DNA from: Alphaproteobacteria bacterium
Lineage (GTDB): Bacteria > Myxococcota_A > UBA796 > GCA-2862545
Length of the DNA: 64,000 nt
Direction of reading: 5' to 3'
Assembly: GCA_020632955.1 (NCBI GenBank)
Contig: JACKEO010000007.1
Coordinates: 124,001 to 188,000 of the forward strand
Shown: in pieces, positions 53,790 through 62,511 of the stretch
How positions within the stretch are numbered: position 1 is the first letter of the stretch
Layout of the letters: every line of letters begins with the position of its first letter
The notes under the pieces: model-generated
What the model was told of the DNA's origin: nothing
The model's input: only the letters and a program-made list of their open reading frames with translations
Database searches by the model: none
Translations under genes and position numbers: made by a program

Positions 53790-55595
53790 ATGTCCCGTCC
53801 GACCGTCGCCGCCGCCCTCGCCGCCCTCGCCGCCTGCGCGCCCGCTCCCGAAGGCGAGGGGGTGGTCGACGACGCCCTGCAGGCCCCGTCGCCGACGCCT
53901 GCCGTCAGCGCGGAGCGACGCCGGCCCTCCCGCGCCGACGACGCCGCCAGCTGCGTCGCCGAGCCGAGCGCGCCGGCGGCGGCCGGCAAGGTGGTCATGG
54001 CCCTGGACGCGACGGGCCAACCGGTCGCCTCGGTGCACCTGGTCAACACCACCCGACGCACCCTCGCGCTCGGGGCGCGCCTCCGGACCCAGGTGGGGGG
54101 GCTCCCCCGGACCGTGGAGACCCCGGCCCAGCCCGTGCGCCCCGGCGCGAGCGTCCAGCAGCAGGTCGCGCTGCGCGCCCTGGGCATCGACCCCGGAGGT
54201 GTGCTTCCCACGCGGATCGAGGGGTCGGTGCTCGCCCACGAGGAGGACGGTCGGCTCGTCGGGCGCGCGCCCCTGGAGGCCGCCGAGGTGGGCCCGTCTC
54301 CCGACCAGGCGCTCGACGGCCTGCTCCGGGGGCGCCGACTCAAGGCCCGTCGTGTGGTCGACCCGGGCGTGCCGGGCGTCAAGGCGGCGCTCGTCGCGCT
54401 GGACCGCGGCGACGCCGGGCTCTGGCTCGACCAGCTCGACGATCCCGACGACGAGGGCGGCCTGCCCACGCCGGAGCCGAACTACTCGAGCGCCGTGCCC
54501 GACGACGAGGGGCTCTACCACTACCGCTTCTGCATGCGGTGGCCGGTGAGCTGGTCGGACGCCGGCTTCGGGGAGGACTACGGCACGCAGCCCGAGGCCG
54601 CCTGGAAGGCGCGCGGCGGCAAGACGCGCATCCTGAGCCACGACGAGGTGCTGTTCGACGGCTGGCTGGACCTCGACGGGTGCACGCCGGTGATCGACAC
54701 GCCGTACCACACGGACTTCTGGCTGATCGGCTCGTCCATGGCGCGCCTGGGCACGAACACGATCATCGCGCGGCGCGACGACGGCAAGACCGAGGGCTCG
54801 CTCCGCCTGGTGGACGAGGTGGGGGGCAGCGGCACCAAGTACTACACCTTCGCGCCCGGCAGCCTCACCAACCTGATCGCGGCGCCCGCCTTCACCCTGG
54901 CGCGCATCGGCTCGGTGGAGGACCAGACCTTCACGGTGCACGACCGCTGTCGCACGGCCCAGGAAGGGAAGGCCTGCTGCAACTGCGCCTCGGCCGACCA
55001 GATCTGGATCGACAGCACCTCGCTGAAGTTCCTGATCGCCCACGAGATGGGTCACGTGATCCTGTCGTCGAACACCAGCTACCTCAACGACTGCAGCGTC
55101 ACCGTGAGCGACACCCTCCCCTGCTACACGGCCTCGGAGCACGCGATCGACTCGCTGGAGACGCAGTCCTGCGCGGCCATGGAGGGCTGGGCCCACTTCG
55201 TCGCCGTGCGGGCCTTCAACGACCACCAGGAGTCCGACAACCCGGGCGCCGTCCTGCAGTACTGGCGTGACGCAGGACTCACCGTGGACGTCGAGCAGGG
55301 CCCCGTGGGCGGCGTCGACACCTACTTCGAGGCCACCTGTGGGCTGACACCCTCGCAGCAGCCCGGCTTCGGCGTGGAGCTCGACTGGCTGCGCACCTGG
55401 TGGGACTACCACACCAACCCGTCGCCGGGCGTGCGTCCCTCCGTGGGGCTGATGATCGACGAGCTGGCCTCCGACAGCACCTGGACGCCCAGCGACACGT
55501 ACACCGTGATCCGCGACGGCATCGACGCGGCCTCCGGCGACACGCAGCGGGCGCGGTGGGTGCAGATGGCCACCTGGAACGGCATCGACCACTAG
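53790..55595 (+). CDS. Zincin-type (HExxH) metalloprotease-like lipoprotein
   Basis: A 601-residue lipoprotein (signal MSRPTVAAALAALAAC). The first about 240 residues are a low-complexity linker and a beta region (VVMALDATGQPVASVHLVN). A domain at about 240-600 contains FLIAHEMGHVIL: HEMGH (418-422) is the zinc-binding HExxH with catalytic Glu; a later Glu/His (for example ACYTASEHAID or AMEGWAHFVA with the pattern EGWAHF) is a likely third ligand. Several Cys (CCNCAS, CSVTV, SCAAM) suggest disulphides. It may process proteins at the cell surface. No close family recognised. Confidence 0.82.
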   Translation: MSRPTVAAALAALAACAPAPEGEGVVDDALQAPSPTPAVSAERRRPSRADDAASCVAEPSAPAAAGKVVMALDATGQPVASVHLVNTTRRTLALGARLRTQVGGLPRTVETPAQPVRPGASVQQQVALRALGIDPGGVLPTRIEGSVLAHEEDGRLVGRAPLEAAEVGPSPDQALDGLLRGRRLKARRVVDPGVPGVKAALVALDRGDAGLWLDQLDDPDDEGGLPTPEPNYSSAVPDDEGLYHYRFCMRWPVSWSDAGFGEDYGTQPEAAWKARGGKTRILSHDEVLFDGWLDLDGCTPVIDTPYHTDFWLIGSSMARLGTNTIIARRDDGKTEGSLRLVDEVGGSGTKYYTFAPGSLTNLIAAPAFTLARIGSVEDQTFTVHDRCRTAQEGKACCNCASADQIWIDSTSLKFLIAHEMGHVILSSNTSYLNDCSVTVSDTLPCYTASEHAIDSLETQSCAAMEGWAHFVAVRAFNDHQESDNPGAVLQYWRDAGLTVDVEQGPVGGVDTYFEATCGLTPSQQPGFGVELDWLRTWWDYHTNPSPGVRPSVGLMIDELASDSTWTPSDTYTVIRDGIDAASGDTQRARWVQMATWNGIDH

Positions 55596-55709
55596 GGCGG
55601 TGACCGGCCGCTCCGGGTCCCGTCACCGCCCGTCGCGCTGGCGCTGGTTCCGTCACCGGGGGGTGTCGCCTGGGGTCGGGCGGGCCATGAGGGCGCCGCT
55701 GGAGGTCAC

Positions 55710-57323
55710 GTGGGTCGAACGCAACGGGCCGTCGTCATCGGAGCGGGCATCGGGGGGCTGTCCCTCGCCATCCGGCTCCAGGCCATGGGGTACCAGACCA
55801 CGGTGGTGGAGGCGCTGGATCGGCCGGGCGGCCGCGGGATGGTGCTGCGGCAGGACGGCTTCACCTTCGACATGGGCCCCACCGTGCTCACGGTGCCCCA
55901 CTTCATCGAGGAGCTCTTCGCGCTCGACCCCGGCCAGCCGGGCCTCGACGGCCCCGATTTCCCGGAGGCCTGCCTCCGCCCCGAGGCGCGCGTGCGGGAG
56001 GGCATCTCCGGGGGCCCGCGCACCAGCGAGTACGTGACCATCCGGCCGATCACGCCCTTCTACCGGATCTGGTTCGATGACGGCACCTGGTTCGACTACG
56101 ACGCGGACCCCGAGTCCACCAAGGCCCAGATCCAGGCCATCGAGCCCGCCGACCTGGAGGGCTACGACCGCTTCCACCGCGACGCCGAGGCCATCTTCCG
56201 CCGGGGCTTCCTGCAGCTCGGCTACACGGCCTTCGACGACCTGCCCACGATGCTGAAGGTGGTGCCCGACCTGCTGCGCCTCGACGCGGTCCGCACCCTC
56301 TTCTCGTTCACCAGCCGCTACTTCCGCAGCCCCAAGCTCCGGCAGGTCTTCAGCTTCGAGACCCTGCTCGTGGGCGGCAACCCCATGGCCGTGCCCGCCA
56401 TCTACGCGATGATCCACTTCGTGGAGAAGACCTGGGGCATCCACTTCGCCATGGGGGGCACCGGCGCCCTCGTGGCGGCTCTCGTCCGCAAGCTCGAGGA
56501 TCTCGGGGGCACGGTCCGCTACCACAGCCCGGTGGCCCGCATCGACGTGGCGCCCACCCGGGGTGGCGGGCTGCTGGGCCGCAAGGGGGTGGCGCGCGGC
56601 GTCACCCTGGAGGACGGCACCCAGCTCGAGGCCGACGTGGTGGCGAGCAATGCCGACTACGCCTGCACCTACGGGATGATCGAGCCGCGCTTCCGGCGGT
56701 GGCACCCCGACCTGCGGCTCGCGGCCACCCGCTACAGCATGAGCGCGCTCGTCATCTACTTCGGCTTCCGCAAGCTCCCGGGCGAGACGCTGGACCTGCA
56801 GCACCACAACATCCTGCTCGGCCCCCGCTACGAGGGGCTGCTCGACGACATCTTCCACAAGCGCGTGCTGCCCGCCGACTTCAGCCAGTACCTGCACCTG
56901 CCCACGCTCACCGATCCCTCGCTGGCGCCCGAGGGCCACCACGCCGCCTACACGCTCGTGCCCGTGCCCCACAACGGCAGCGGCATCGACTGGGCGGAGG
57001 TGGGCGACGCCTTCGTCGACAAGGTGCTGGCCAGCCTCGAGCAGGGCTACATCCCGCAGCTCCGCGAGCGCATCGTCACCCAGGCCTACATCACGCCCGA
57101 CCACTTCGAGCGCACGATGCGCAGCCGGCTGGGCAACGCCTTCGGCATCGAGCCGATCCTGCCGCACTCCGCCTGGTTTCGTCCCCACAACCGCAGCGAG
57201 GACGTCGAGGGGCTCTACCTGGTGGGCGCGTCCACCCAGCCCGGTGCGGGCACGCCGAGCGTGATGATGTCGGCGAAGATGACCGCGCGGGCGGTGGCCG
57301 AGGACCGCGGCCTGGGGGCCTGA
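55710..57323 (+). CDS. crtI: Phytoene desaturase-like carotenoid enzyme
   Basis: A 537-residue FAD enzyme of the CrtI family. N-terminal FAD block AVVIGAGIGGLSLAIRLQAMGYQTTVVEALDRPGG and QDGFTFDMGPTVLTVP, then PSPKLR-type FRSPKLRQVFSFETLLVGGNP, GIHFAMGGTGALVAALVRKLEDLGG, and the C-terminal FAD block GLYLVGASTQPGAGTPSVMMSAKMTAR. It matches CrtI/CrtN-type carotenoid desaturases in length and order. No crtB or crtE lies in the window, so the pathway is elsewhere. GGAGG is six bases before GTG 55710. Confidence 0.9.
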   Translation: MGRTQRAVVIGAGIGGLSLAIRLQAMGYQTTVVEALDRPGGRGMVLRQDGFTFDMGPTVLTVPHFIEELFALDPGQPGLDGPDFPEACLRPEARVREGISGGPRTSEYVTIRPITPFYRIWFDDGTWFDYDADPESTKAQIQAIEPADLEGYDRFHRDAEAIFRRGFLQLGYTAFDDLPTMLKVVPDLLRLDAVRTLFSFTSRYFRSPKLRQVFSFETLLVGGNPMAVPAIYAMIHFVEKTWGIHFAMGGTGALVAALVRKLEDLGGTVRYHSPVARIDVAPTRGGGLLGRKGVARGVTLEDGTQLEADVVASNADYACTYGMIEPRFRRWHPDLRLAATRYSMSALVIYFGFRKLPGETLDLQHHNILLGPRYEGLLDDIFHKRVLPADFSQYLHLPTLTDPSLAPEGHHAAYTLVPVPHNGSGIDWAEVGDAFVDKVLASLEQGYIPQLRERIVTQAYITPDHFERTMRSRLGNAFGIEPILPHSAWFRPHNRSEDVEGLYLVGASTQPGAGTPSVMMSAKMTARAVAEDRGLGA

Positions 57324-57333
57324 TCCTGGGCGC

Positions 57334-58905
57334 TCAGTGCGACCAGAAGGCGATGCCGTAGCCTCGCCGGATCGCGTCGCGCAGGGTCCAGTCCGCCGCC
57401 TTGACCGTGCTGCCGTTCGACACGTCCCCGAGCCAGTCCCCGGGGGCGTCGAAGCGACGCACGCTCAGCTCCGAGTCCTGCAAGAAGTAGAGCCGGCCGA
57501 GCGGGTCGTACGACAGCGCCATCACCTGGCCCGGGTCGAGACGCGCGCGCACGTCGGAGATCAGGCTCACGCCGCCGTCGAGGGTGGAGGCGTTCGCGAG
57601 CGTGTGGAGGCGGTAGCCGTCGGTGCGCACCTCGCGCGTGCCCACCACGAGGCGGTCGTTGCAGGTGTCCACCGTGATGGCGGTCCACGCCAGGTCCGGC
57701 ACGCCCGCCTTCGACAGCAGGATCGTGCGGTCGGGGTTGGTGAGCGAGGTGAGCGTGGAGGCGTCGTCGAAGACGAGCACGCGGTCGGCGTCCTCGTCGA
57801 CCACCCACAGGCGGTCGGCCCGCGCGTCGAGCGCGAGGTCCTGGGGTCCACCCAGGCCGGCGAGCGTGGCCGTGGGGGTCACCGAGCCCGAGCGCGTGCT
57901 CGCGTCGGCGTGGATCTGCAGCGACGAGCCGTTGGTGGCGTACAGCACGTCCCGCGCCGGGTCGAGGGCCAGGTAGTCGAGACCGAAGGTGGCCCCGTCG
58001 AGCGTGCGCGCGGGCGCCACGTCCCCTGCGAGCGTGTCGAGCCCGTCGAACACCAGGATGTCGCCCCCGCTCCCCACGTAGAGGAGCCCGCGTGCGTCGT
58101 CGACGGCCACGCCGTTGCCGAGCAGGCCCGTGAGCGAGGTGTTCGACCCGCTCACCACCCGCGGCGTGACCGTGGTGCCCGAGGTGTGGCTGTCGAGCTG
58201 GTCGGTGAGCCGCAGCGACTTCAGGTCCGTGGCGAGGGTGTCGCCCCAGCTCGAGGTGACCAGCGTGAGCACGGGGGCGCGGCAGGTGACCGTGAGGCTC
58301 ACGTCGTCCGTGCCGGTGGTGCCCGTCGCGCCCTGGATCTCGCAGAAGGCGGCGGGGCAGGAGGGCTGGAAGCGCACGCGCACCGCGTAGGGGACGCCCT
58401 GCGGCAGCAGGGTGTCGAACACGAAGTCGCCGTCGGCCGTGACCTCCAGGATCTCGTCGTCGTCGAGCACCAGGACGAGGGGGTCGGCGCCGGAGTCGAT
58501 CCCGGTGACGGTGCCGGTGACGAGGATCGAGGCCGTGCCGGAGTCGCCGGAGTCGCCGGAGTCGCCGGAGTCGCCAGAGTCGCCAGAGTCGCCAGAGTCG
58601 CCGGAGTCGCCCGTGCCCGAGTCACCGGAATCGCCTGCGCCGGAGTCGCCCGAGTCACCGGAATCGCCTGCGCCGGAGTCGCCCGCGCCGGAGTCTCCCG
58701 AGTCGCCCGCTCCAGAGTCGCCGGAGTCGCCCGCGCTGGAGTCCCCTGAGTCGCCCGCGCCGGTGTCGCCCGAGTCCTCGCTCGTGTCGGCCGTGTCCAC
58801 CGCGTCGGTGTCGTCGGTGTCGCCGGCCTTGTCCTCCCCGGTGGGCGCGCAGGCGGTGAGGAGGCTGACGAGGACGGCGCGTGCCGCAGGGGAGACAGGA
58901 CGCAC
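57334..58905 (-). CDS. SGD-stalk lipoprotein with NHL-like propeller
   Basis: A 523-residue lipoprotein: signal VRPVSPAARAVLVSLLTAC, then a long Ser/Gly/Asp/Ala stalk (about 25-130; units GAGDSGDSG and SGDSGD), an Ig-like beta segment (ILVTGTVTGIDSGADPLVLV) with one Cys pair, and a six-blade NHL/YVTN-like propeller at about 240-520 (LGNGVAVDDARGLLYVGSGG, LDYLALDPARDVLYATNG, LALDARADRLWVVDEDADR). The propeller family usually binds carbohydrate or protein at the surface. The stalk has the same composition as in other lipoproteins here. Confidence 0.86.
   Translation of the reverse strand: MRPVSPAARAVLVSLLTACAPTGEDKAGDTDDTDAVDTADTSEDSGDTGAGDSGDSSAGDSGDSGAGDSGDSGAGDSGAGDSGDSGDSGAGDSGDSGTGDSGDSGDSGDSGDSGDSGDSGDSGTASILVTGTVTGIDSGADPLVLVLDDDEILEVTADGDFVFDTLLPQGVPYAVRVRFQPSCPAAFCEIQGATGTTGTDDVSLTVTCRAPVLTLVTSSWGDTLATDLKSLRLTDQLDSHTSGTTVTPRVVSGSNTSLTGLLGNGVAVDDARGLLYVGSGGDILVFDGLDTLAGDVAPARTLDGATFGLDYLALDPARDVLYATNGSSLQIHADASTRSGSVTPTATLAGLGGPQDLALDARADRLWVVDEDADRVLVFDDASTLTSLTNPDRTILLSKAGVPDLAWTAITVDTCNDRLVVGTREVRTDGYRLHTLANASTLDGGVSLISDVRARLDPGQVMALSYDPLGRLYFLQDSELSVRRFDAPGDWLGDVSNGSTVKAADWTLRDAIRRGYGIAFWSH
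58537..58790 (-). repeat. Long SGD/GAGDSGDS coding array
   Basis: Tandem nonamer and 18-base units (gtcgccgga, gtcgccagagtcgcccgcgcc) encode the stalk of the lipoprotein on the minus strand. Some units differ by gcgcc insertions giving Ala, so the array is more varied than at 1204-1500. Confidence 0.85.
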
Positions 58906-58932
58906 GGGCGCTCCCGGGAGCTGGGGTCGGGG

Positions 58933-58938
58933 ACGCTA
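58933..58938 (-). promoter_or_regulatory. Candidate -10 element (GTGCTAGCGT)
   Basis: On the minus strand TGCTAGCGT (extended form) lies 28 bases before the GTG at 58905. Confidence 0.42.
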
Positions 58939-58963
58939 GCACGTCCCACGGTCCACGCGTCGG

Positions 58964-60358
58964 TCAGGGCGACGGGGGCGCTCCGCGGGCGAACCGCACC
59001 CGAGACCGAGCGCCGCCGTCGGCGCCCACCGCGACGCCGGCGAGGGCCCCGTCCTCCACCCGCAGGTGGTACTCGGTGGCGGGCTCCGCACCGTCGACAT
59101 GGCGCAGCTCCACCACCCCGGTGGACGGGTCGTGGTGCCCCACCACCTCCCAGCTCCCGCCGTCGTCGCCCGCCTCCCCGGCCTGCCGGACGACCTGCCC
59201 GTGCAGCGCGGCGTCCGGCCCGGTGAGGGTGAGGTCGATCCGGTCGCCGTCCACCTCGGAGGACCACGCGCCGGCCAGCTCAGCCACCGGCGCGGCCGGG
59301 GGAGGGAGGCGAGCCTCGGTGGCGGGGGTGCCACCGCCCGACCCGGGCGCCTCCACGAGGAAGGCGGCGCCCACGCCCAGGCCCACCACGGCGACGATGG
59401 CGAGCACGGGGAGCACGGCCGGACCGCGCCCGCGCACCTGCTCGAAGGTGTAGGGGGGCGGGTCGGTGTCGGGCATGGGGGGGACCGCGTGGGCCTCGAC
59501 GCCGAGGACGCCCTCGCGCCGCGGGGCGAGGGCCTCGGCCTCGCCCAGGGAGGGTCGGATCTCCGTGAGCGCTGCGGCCATCTCGGCGGCGCTCGCGTAG
59601 CGGTCCGCCGCCCGGTAGCGCGTCGCACGGAAGAGGATGGTGCGGAGGGCCTCGGGCACCACGTCCCAGCGCGGACTCTCCTCGTCGGCGGCGAAGAGGT
59701 CCACCGGGGTCAGCCCCGTGGTCACCTCGTACATGCCGGACGCGAGCGCGTAGATGTCGGACGGGGGACCGACGTGCTTGGCGTCGGAGCGTTGCTCGGG
59801 GGGCATGTACGACAGCGAGCCCATCCGGGTGCCCGTGCGCGTGTAGCGGGCGGTGTCGCGCGGCACGAGCGCGATGCCGAAGTCGGCCAGGTGGGCGTGG
59901 GCGTCGGGCCCCAGCAGGATGTTCGAGGGCTTCACGTCGCGGTGGATGATGCCGTGCGCGTGCGCCGCGTGGAGCGCCGCGAGCACGTCGAGGGCCACGT
60001 CCACCACGGCCGCGGGGTGCAGCTTGCCCCGCGCCCGGTACACGTCGGCCAGCGTGCCCCCCTCGATCAGCTCCATCACCACGAAGGGGCCGTCCTCCGT
60101 CTCGCCCACGTCGTGGATCGCCACGATGTTCGGGTGGCCGATCTGCGCCATCGCGCGCGCCTCGTCCCGGAAGCGGGCGATGCGGCGGGGCGAGGTCTGG
60201 CCGGGGCCGTGGAGGATCTTGATCGCGCGGTCGACGCCGAGCGCGGTGTCGTGCGCACGCCACACCTCGGCGACGCCGCCGCGCCCGATGCGCTCGACCA
60301 GGTCGTACCGCCCGTCCGCGAGCGTACGGTGCGCGACCGTGTCCCCGTCGTCGCCCAT
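58964..60358 (-). CDS. Ser/Thr protein kinase 2 with membrane segment and beta-rich tail
   Basis: A 464-residue PknB-like kinase. Kinase domain about 15-275: IGRGGVAEVWRA, RAIKILHG, HRDVKPSNILL, DFGIALVP, GSLSYMPPEQR. After a linker there is one membrane segment (AVLPVLAIVAVVGLGVGAAFL, about 325-345), a Pro-rich stretch and an extracytoplasmic domain of about 100 residues with beta strands (AWSSEVDGDRIDLTLTG, GVVELRHVDG), perhaps a ligand-sensing part. ATG 60358 follows GAGGGG; TAGGCT lies 22 bases upstream. The small membrane-protein operon diverges from it. Confidence 0.92.
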   Translation of the reverse strand: MGDDGDTVAHRTLADGRYDLVERIGRGGVAEVWRAHDTALGVDRAIKILHGPGQTSPRRIARFRDEARAMAQIGHPNIVAIHDVGETEDGPFVVMELIEGGTLADVYRARGKLHPAAVVDVALDVLAALHAAHAHGIIHRDVKPSNILLGPDAHAHLADFGIALVPRDTARYTRTGTRMGSLSYMPPEQRSDAKHVGPPSDIYALASGMYEVTTGLTPVDLFAADEESPRWDVVPEALRTILFRATRYRAADRYASAAEMAAALTEIRPSLGEAEALAPRREGVLGVEAHAVPPMPDTDPPPYTFEQVRGRGPAVLPVLAIVAVVGLGVGAAFLVEAPGSGGGTPATEARLPPPAAPVAELAGAWSSEVDGDRIDLTLTGPDAALHGQVVRQAGEAGDDGGSWEVVGHHDPSTGVVELRHVDGAEPATEYHLRVEDGALAGVAVGADGGARSRVRFARGAPPSP

Positions 60359-60379
60359 CCCCTCGTCCCTCCGGAGCAG

Positions 60380-60385
60380 AGCCTA
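60380..60385 (-). promoter_or_regulatory. Candidate -10 element (TAGGCT)
   Basis: On the minus strand GGGTAGGCT lies 22 bases before the kinase ATG at 60358. The C at the usual position is replaced, so it is a weaker match than others. Confidence 0.35.
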
Positions 60386-60449
60386 CCCCAGGCGCCCCCC
60401 TGGCTGGCACCTCCTCCTCCTGCGCGCGAAGGAGGCGCAGGAGGAGGAC

Positions 60450-60863
60450 GTGTCCCGCTCGCCCCGCACCGACGCGCCGCGTCCCCTGTCCTGGACCTGG
60501 GTGGGCATCAGCTTCCTGCTGTTCACGGTGTGCGAGGTGCTGCTCGGCTTCGTGGTGGGGGAGTGGCTGCTCGGCGGCTTCACCAGCCACATGCTGCGGC
60601 TGCGCATGGAGCTCTTCGTGTCCCTGGGCAGCTACCTGCTGGGCGGCTTCGTCGTGGGCCTGGTCTCCCCGGGGCTGCGCCTGCTGGAGCCCGCGGTGGG
60701 GGCCGCGCTGTCGGTGGTCGTGACCTACGGCATCGCGTGGTTCACCCCGGTGTGGTGGTACCGCCAGCCGGGCGCGGGGATGCTGGTGGGCGCGGTCATC
60801 GCCTTCGGGGTGGGCCTGTACGGCGCCCACCTCGGGGAGCGGGTCGCGGGGAACCGCACGTGA
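60450..60863 (+). CDS. Small polytopic membrane protein
   Basis: A 137-residue protein with four predicted membrane segments (about 15-35, 45-65, 75-95, 105-125) and short loops. Sequence blocks such as LLGFVVGEWLLGG, GLVSPGLRLLEPAVGAAL and AVIAFGVGLYGAHLGE carry many Gly at helix positions. GGAGGA lies just before the GTG. Its stop overlaps the next GTG (GTGA). No family recognised. Confidence 0.8.
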   Translation: MSRSPRTDAPRPLSWTWVGISFLLFTVCEVLLGFVVGEWLLGGFTSHMLRLRMELFVSLGSYLLGGFVVGLVSPGLRLLEPAVGAALSVVVTYGIAWFTPVWWYRQPGAGMLVGAVIAFGVGLYGAHLGERVAGNRT

Positions 60864-61696
60864 GCCGCATCGACGAGGCCTGGGTCGCCCGCCACCTGCG
60901 CGCGGCGCGGGTGTCCGGGCTCGAGGGCTGGAGCGTGGCGTCCTGGGAGGGGGGCGTGCGGCTCCACCTGCGGGTGCGCGGCGGCGAGCTGGGGCTGGAT
61001 CTCGAGGCGCGGCGCGAGGGGGCGGCCTACGCCACGACGCCGTCGCTCTCGGCCTACCTCAGGCACGAGGGGGCGCTGCCACCCGGTGCCGAGGAGGTGG
61101 CGCGCGGGGTCCTGGAGGTGCTGCGCCGCGCCGACCCCGGGGGGCTGGAGGTGGCGAAGGGGGAGCAGGTCCCCGAGGACGCCGTGGCTGAGCCGGTGCA
61201 CGAGGTGCCGCGGATCACCCGCGAGGACGAGATGATGGGCTGGCTGGTGCGCGCCCACGCGCTGCCGGCCGAGCTGGCGCAGGCGGCGGCGCTCGCCTGG
61301 GCCGCCCACCGTGCGGCGGAACCCTACCCCTTCCCCCAGGCGTTGGGCTCCTGCGACGAGGAGGGCACCGGACCGCTCCGTGCCTGGCTGCTCGCGCGCT
61401 GGCCCTCGGGCCCGCGTCGTGAGGAGGTCTTCGCCACCTGGGGGGCCGAGGCGGCCGGCGCGCTCATGGACCTGCTGGCCGACCTCGTCGCGCTGGGGGT
61501 GGTGGAGGTCACCGACGCCGGCCTGCGGGTGCATGCCGGGCAGGGGGCCGATCCGGCGATCTGGGCGGTGTGGCTCTGGCATCCCGCGGTGCGGGCCGAG
61601 GCTGCGGCCCGCTGGGACCTGTCGGCGCCCGACCCCCGCGGCTGCCTGGATCGCGCGACCGGTCGCGACGCGACCTCCCCGTCGTCGGCGCGATAG
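60860..61696 (+). CDS. Protein of unknown function
   Basis: A 278-residue soluble protein. The first about 90 residues form an alpha/beta unit (WSVASWEGGVRLHLRVRGGELGLDLEAR); the rest is helical, with an Ala/Trp-rich segment (LAQAAALAWAAHRAAEPY) and a winged-helix-like end (ADLVALGVVEVTDAGLRV). It is co-translated with the small membrane protein. I do not recognise it. Confidence 0.78.
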   Translation: MSRIDEAWVARHLRAARVSGLEGWSVASWEGGVRLHLRVRGGELGLDLEARREGAAYATTPSLSAYLRHEGALPPGAEEVARGVLEVLRRADPGGLEVAKGEQVPEDAVAEPVHEVPRITREDEMMGWLVRAHALPAELAQAAALAWAAHRAAEPYPFPQALGSCDEEGTGPLRAWLLARWPSGPRREEVFATWGAEAAGALMDLLADLVALGVVEVTDAGLRVHAGQGADPAIWAVWLWHPAVRAEAAARWDLSAPDPRGCLDRATGRDATSPSSAR

Positions 61697-61722
61697 GGCC
61701 CGCGGTCTGGCGCGGGGAGCAC

Positions 61723-62511
61723 ATGGGTCGCTTCGACGGTGAGGTGGTGTGGATCACGGGGGGCGGCACCGGGCTCGGGCGCGCGCTGGCCCTGGAGCTG
61801 GGCCGTCAGGGGGCCACGGTCGCCGTGAGCGGGCGGCGCGCCGATCGCCTGGCCGAGGTGGTGGAGGCCCTGGGCGAGATCGGCGCCAAGGGGCTCGCGG
61901 TGCCCTGCGACGTGACGCAGGAGGAGAGCGTGCAGCAGGCGGTGGCCTCCGTGGTCGCGCAGGCGGGCCGGCTCACCATCGCCATCGCCAACGCCGGCTT
62001 CGGGGTGGCCGGTCGCATCGCCACCCTCTCCGATGCCGACTGGCGCCGGCAGTTCGACACCAACGTCTTCGGCCTGCTGCACACCGTGCGCGCCGCGCTG
62101 CCCGAGCTCGAGAAGCACCAGGGGCGCGTGGTGCTGCTGGGCAGCGTGGCCGCCTTCGTGGCCGCGCCGAAGAACGGCGCCTACAACGCGAGCAAGGCCG
62201 CGGTGCGCGCCATCGGCGACACCCTCTCGGCCGAGCTCGCCGGCACCGGTGTCACCTGCACCACGCTGCACCCGGGCTTCGTGGCCACCGAGATCGGTCG
62301 CGTCGACAACCAGGGCGTCTACCACCCCGACAAGCGCGACAAGCGCCCCGGCCGCCTGATGTGGACGGCCGAGGCCGCCGCGAAGGCCATGGTGGGCCCC
62401 ATCGCCGCGCGGAAGCGGGAGCACGTCTTCACGGGGCACGGCAAGGTGGGCGTGGCGCTGAGCCGTCTCGCGCCCGGCCTCACGCACTGGCTCGTGGCGA
62501 AGGCACGGTGA
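61723..62511 (+). CDS. Short-chain dehydrogenase/reductase
   Basis: A 262-residue classical SDR. Cofactor loop ITGGGTGLGRA (11-21), SGRRADRL (NADP-type Arg), NAGFGVAGRI, LLGSVAAF (catalytic Ser), YNASKAAV (catalytic Tyr and Lys, about 156-160). The C-terminal part HPGFVATEIGR and the last about 60 residues fit SDRs acting on fatty-acyl or steroid-like substrates. GGGGAG is before the ATG at 61723. It overlaps the DUF4336 gene by four bases, so they probably work in the same step. Confidence 0.9.
   Translation: MGRFDGEVVWITGGGTGLGRALALELGRQGATVAVSGRRADRLAEVVEALGEIGAKGLAVPCDVTQEESVQQAVASVVAQAGRLTIAIANAGFGVAGRIATLSDADWRRQFDTNVFGLLHTVRAALPELEKHQGRVVLLGSVAAFVAAPKNGAYNASKAAVRAIGDTLSAELAGTGVTCTTLHPGFVATEIGRVDNQGVYHPDKRDKRPGRLMWTAEAAAKAMVGPIAARKREHVFTGHGKVGVALSRLAPGLTHWLVAKAR

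Noticed and set aside
55710..57323. Start of a carotenoid gene cluster
   Set aside because: No phytoene synthase or geranylgeranyl diphosphate synthase lies on either side; only crtI is present.
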